64,000 nt of DNA. Source: a bacterium. GTDB taxonomy: Bacteria > Electryoneota > RPQS01. The notes under the pieces are model-generated. The model was not told the DNA's origin, searched no databases, and worked only from the letters and a program-made list of their open reading frames with translations. The DNA is taken from the NCBI GenBank assembly GCA_036504735.1, contig DASXUQ010000005.1, positions 217,377 through 281,376 on the forward strand, written 5' to 3'. Both the position numbers and the translations under genes were made by a program. Shown one piece after another: positions 63,790 through 64,000 of the stretch. Numbering within the stretch: the stretch's first letter is position 1; each line of letters begins with the position of its first letter.

Positions 63790-64000
63790 CCGTTTCCGGC
63801 GACGGTTCAATCACTTCCGAACTCGCCAACTGGCGCCAGTTGAGGATTTCGATGGTCCTCTTTTCGGTGTTCACTGTACCCACCCATTCCTTGACGAAGG
63901 GCACCAGCAGCTCGTCCCCATCTTTCTCAAACTGCAGAATGTCCTGCGCTCCGGCCTGTATATCCTTCAGAGTTCCCAGCACAGTTCCGTCTTCCGCCAC
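63779..64000 (-). CDS. rimM: Ribosome maturation factor RimM, 5' part outside window
   Basis: The last 73 codons are present and the gene runs off the right edge. The PRC-barrel half is seen: GTVLGTLKDIQAGAQDILQF and ELLVPFVKEWVGTVNTEKR. This is the C-terminal domain of RimM, which assists 30S maturation. The order rimM-trmD-rplS supports it. The tail ends in several acidic residues. Confidence 0.9.
   Translation of the reverse strand: MAEDGTVLGTLKDIQAGAQDILQFEKDGDELLVPFVKEWVGTVNTEKRTIEILNWRQLASSEVIEPSPETDDD

Noticed and set aside
1-64000. CRISPR arrays, insertion sequences, tRNA or rRNA genes
   Set aside because: I saw no regularly spaced repeats, transposase-like frames, terminal inverted repeats or tRNA/rRNA signatures; intergenic space is too small for most of these.

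Overview
The window is about 60 % G+C and almost fully coding. It carries 53 protein genes; 52 read on the minus strand, and rpsT is the only one on the plus strand. Several features point to a Gram-negative member of the FCB superphylum outside well-studied Bacteroidota, such as a candidate phylum near Zixibacteria, Fibrobacterota or Latescibacterota. These features are a PorU-PorV pair of the type IX secretion system (T9SS), proteins ending in NPF-type sorting tails, a GWxTD-domain protein, a lamin-tail surface protein, a FNTFYNA-type TPR lipoprotein and a TonB receptor with a carboxypeptidase-regulatory-like N-terminus. I cannot fix the phylum from sequence alone.

Layout, left to right (transcription runs right to left). 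1-7984: a secreted M6-peptidase-like protein with a lost zinc site, porV, porU, and a 220-nt porU leader with a consensus promoter and an intrinsic terminator. 8048-25575: an HD-GYP response regulator, an ABC ATPase, a GWxTD protein, smc, gatB, gatA, tatA, purQ, purS, pssA, psd, purC, purB, a membrane-anchored HtrA protease, truA and ecfT. Many of these overlap by 1-4 nt and the run probably starts at a promoter before ecfT. 25606-29267: ndk, sucD, sucC and an orphan carbamate kinase with its own promoter. 29264-41805: an ABC-F ATPase, a lamin-tail protein, yraN, rnhB, comEC, menG/ubiE, cdsA, a large TPR lipoprotein and a class III sirtuin. 41816-42279: rpsT with promoter and terminator. 42298-46401: guaB and a GH2-like pseudo-glycosidase fused to a six-helix membrane domain. 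46420-56599: an M20 peptidase, mtaB, rpsA (with an RBS-sequestering leader hairpin), plsC, cmk, an unknown Rossmann protein, scpB, scpA and trpS. 56632-62632: a cobalamin-riboswitch operon. 62641-64000: rplS, trmD and the 3' part of rimM.

The most interesting locus is the B12 operon. A cobalamin riboswitch with a translational expression platform precedes an ECF-type S component, an outer-membrane barrel with a plug-like start, a BtuB-like TonB receptor and a seven-bladed YncE-type beta-propeller. The propeller ends in a T9SS sorting tail. Its arrangement recalls the Bacteroides BtuB-BtuG pair, but here the surface propeller would be exported by T9SS rather than as a lipoprotein. The porU/porV genes of that secretion system lie in the same window. 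Other oddities are two enzyme-like proteins that have lost their catalytic residues (M6-like, GH2-like) and a terminator between promoter and start codon of porU.
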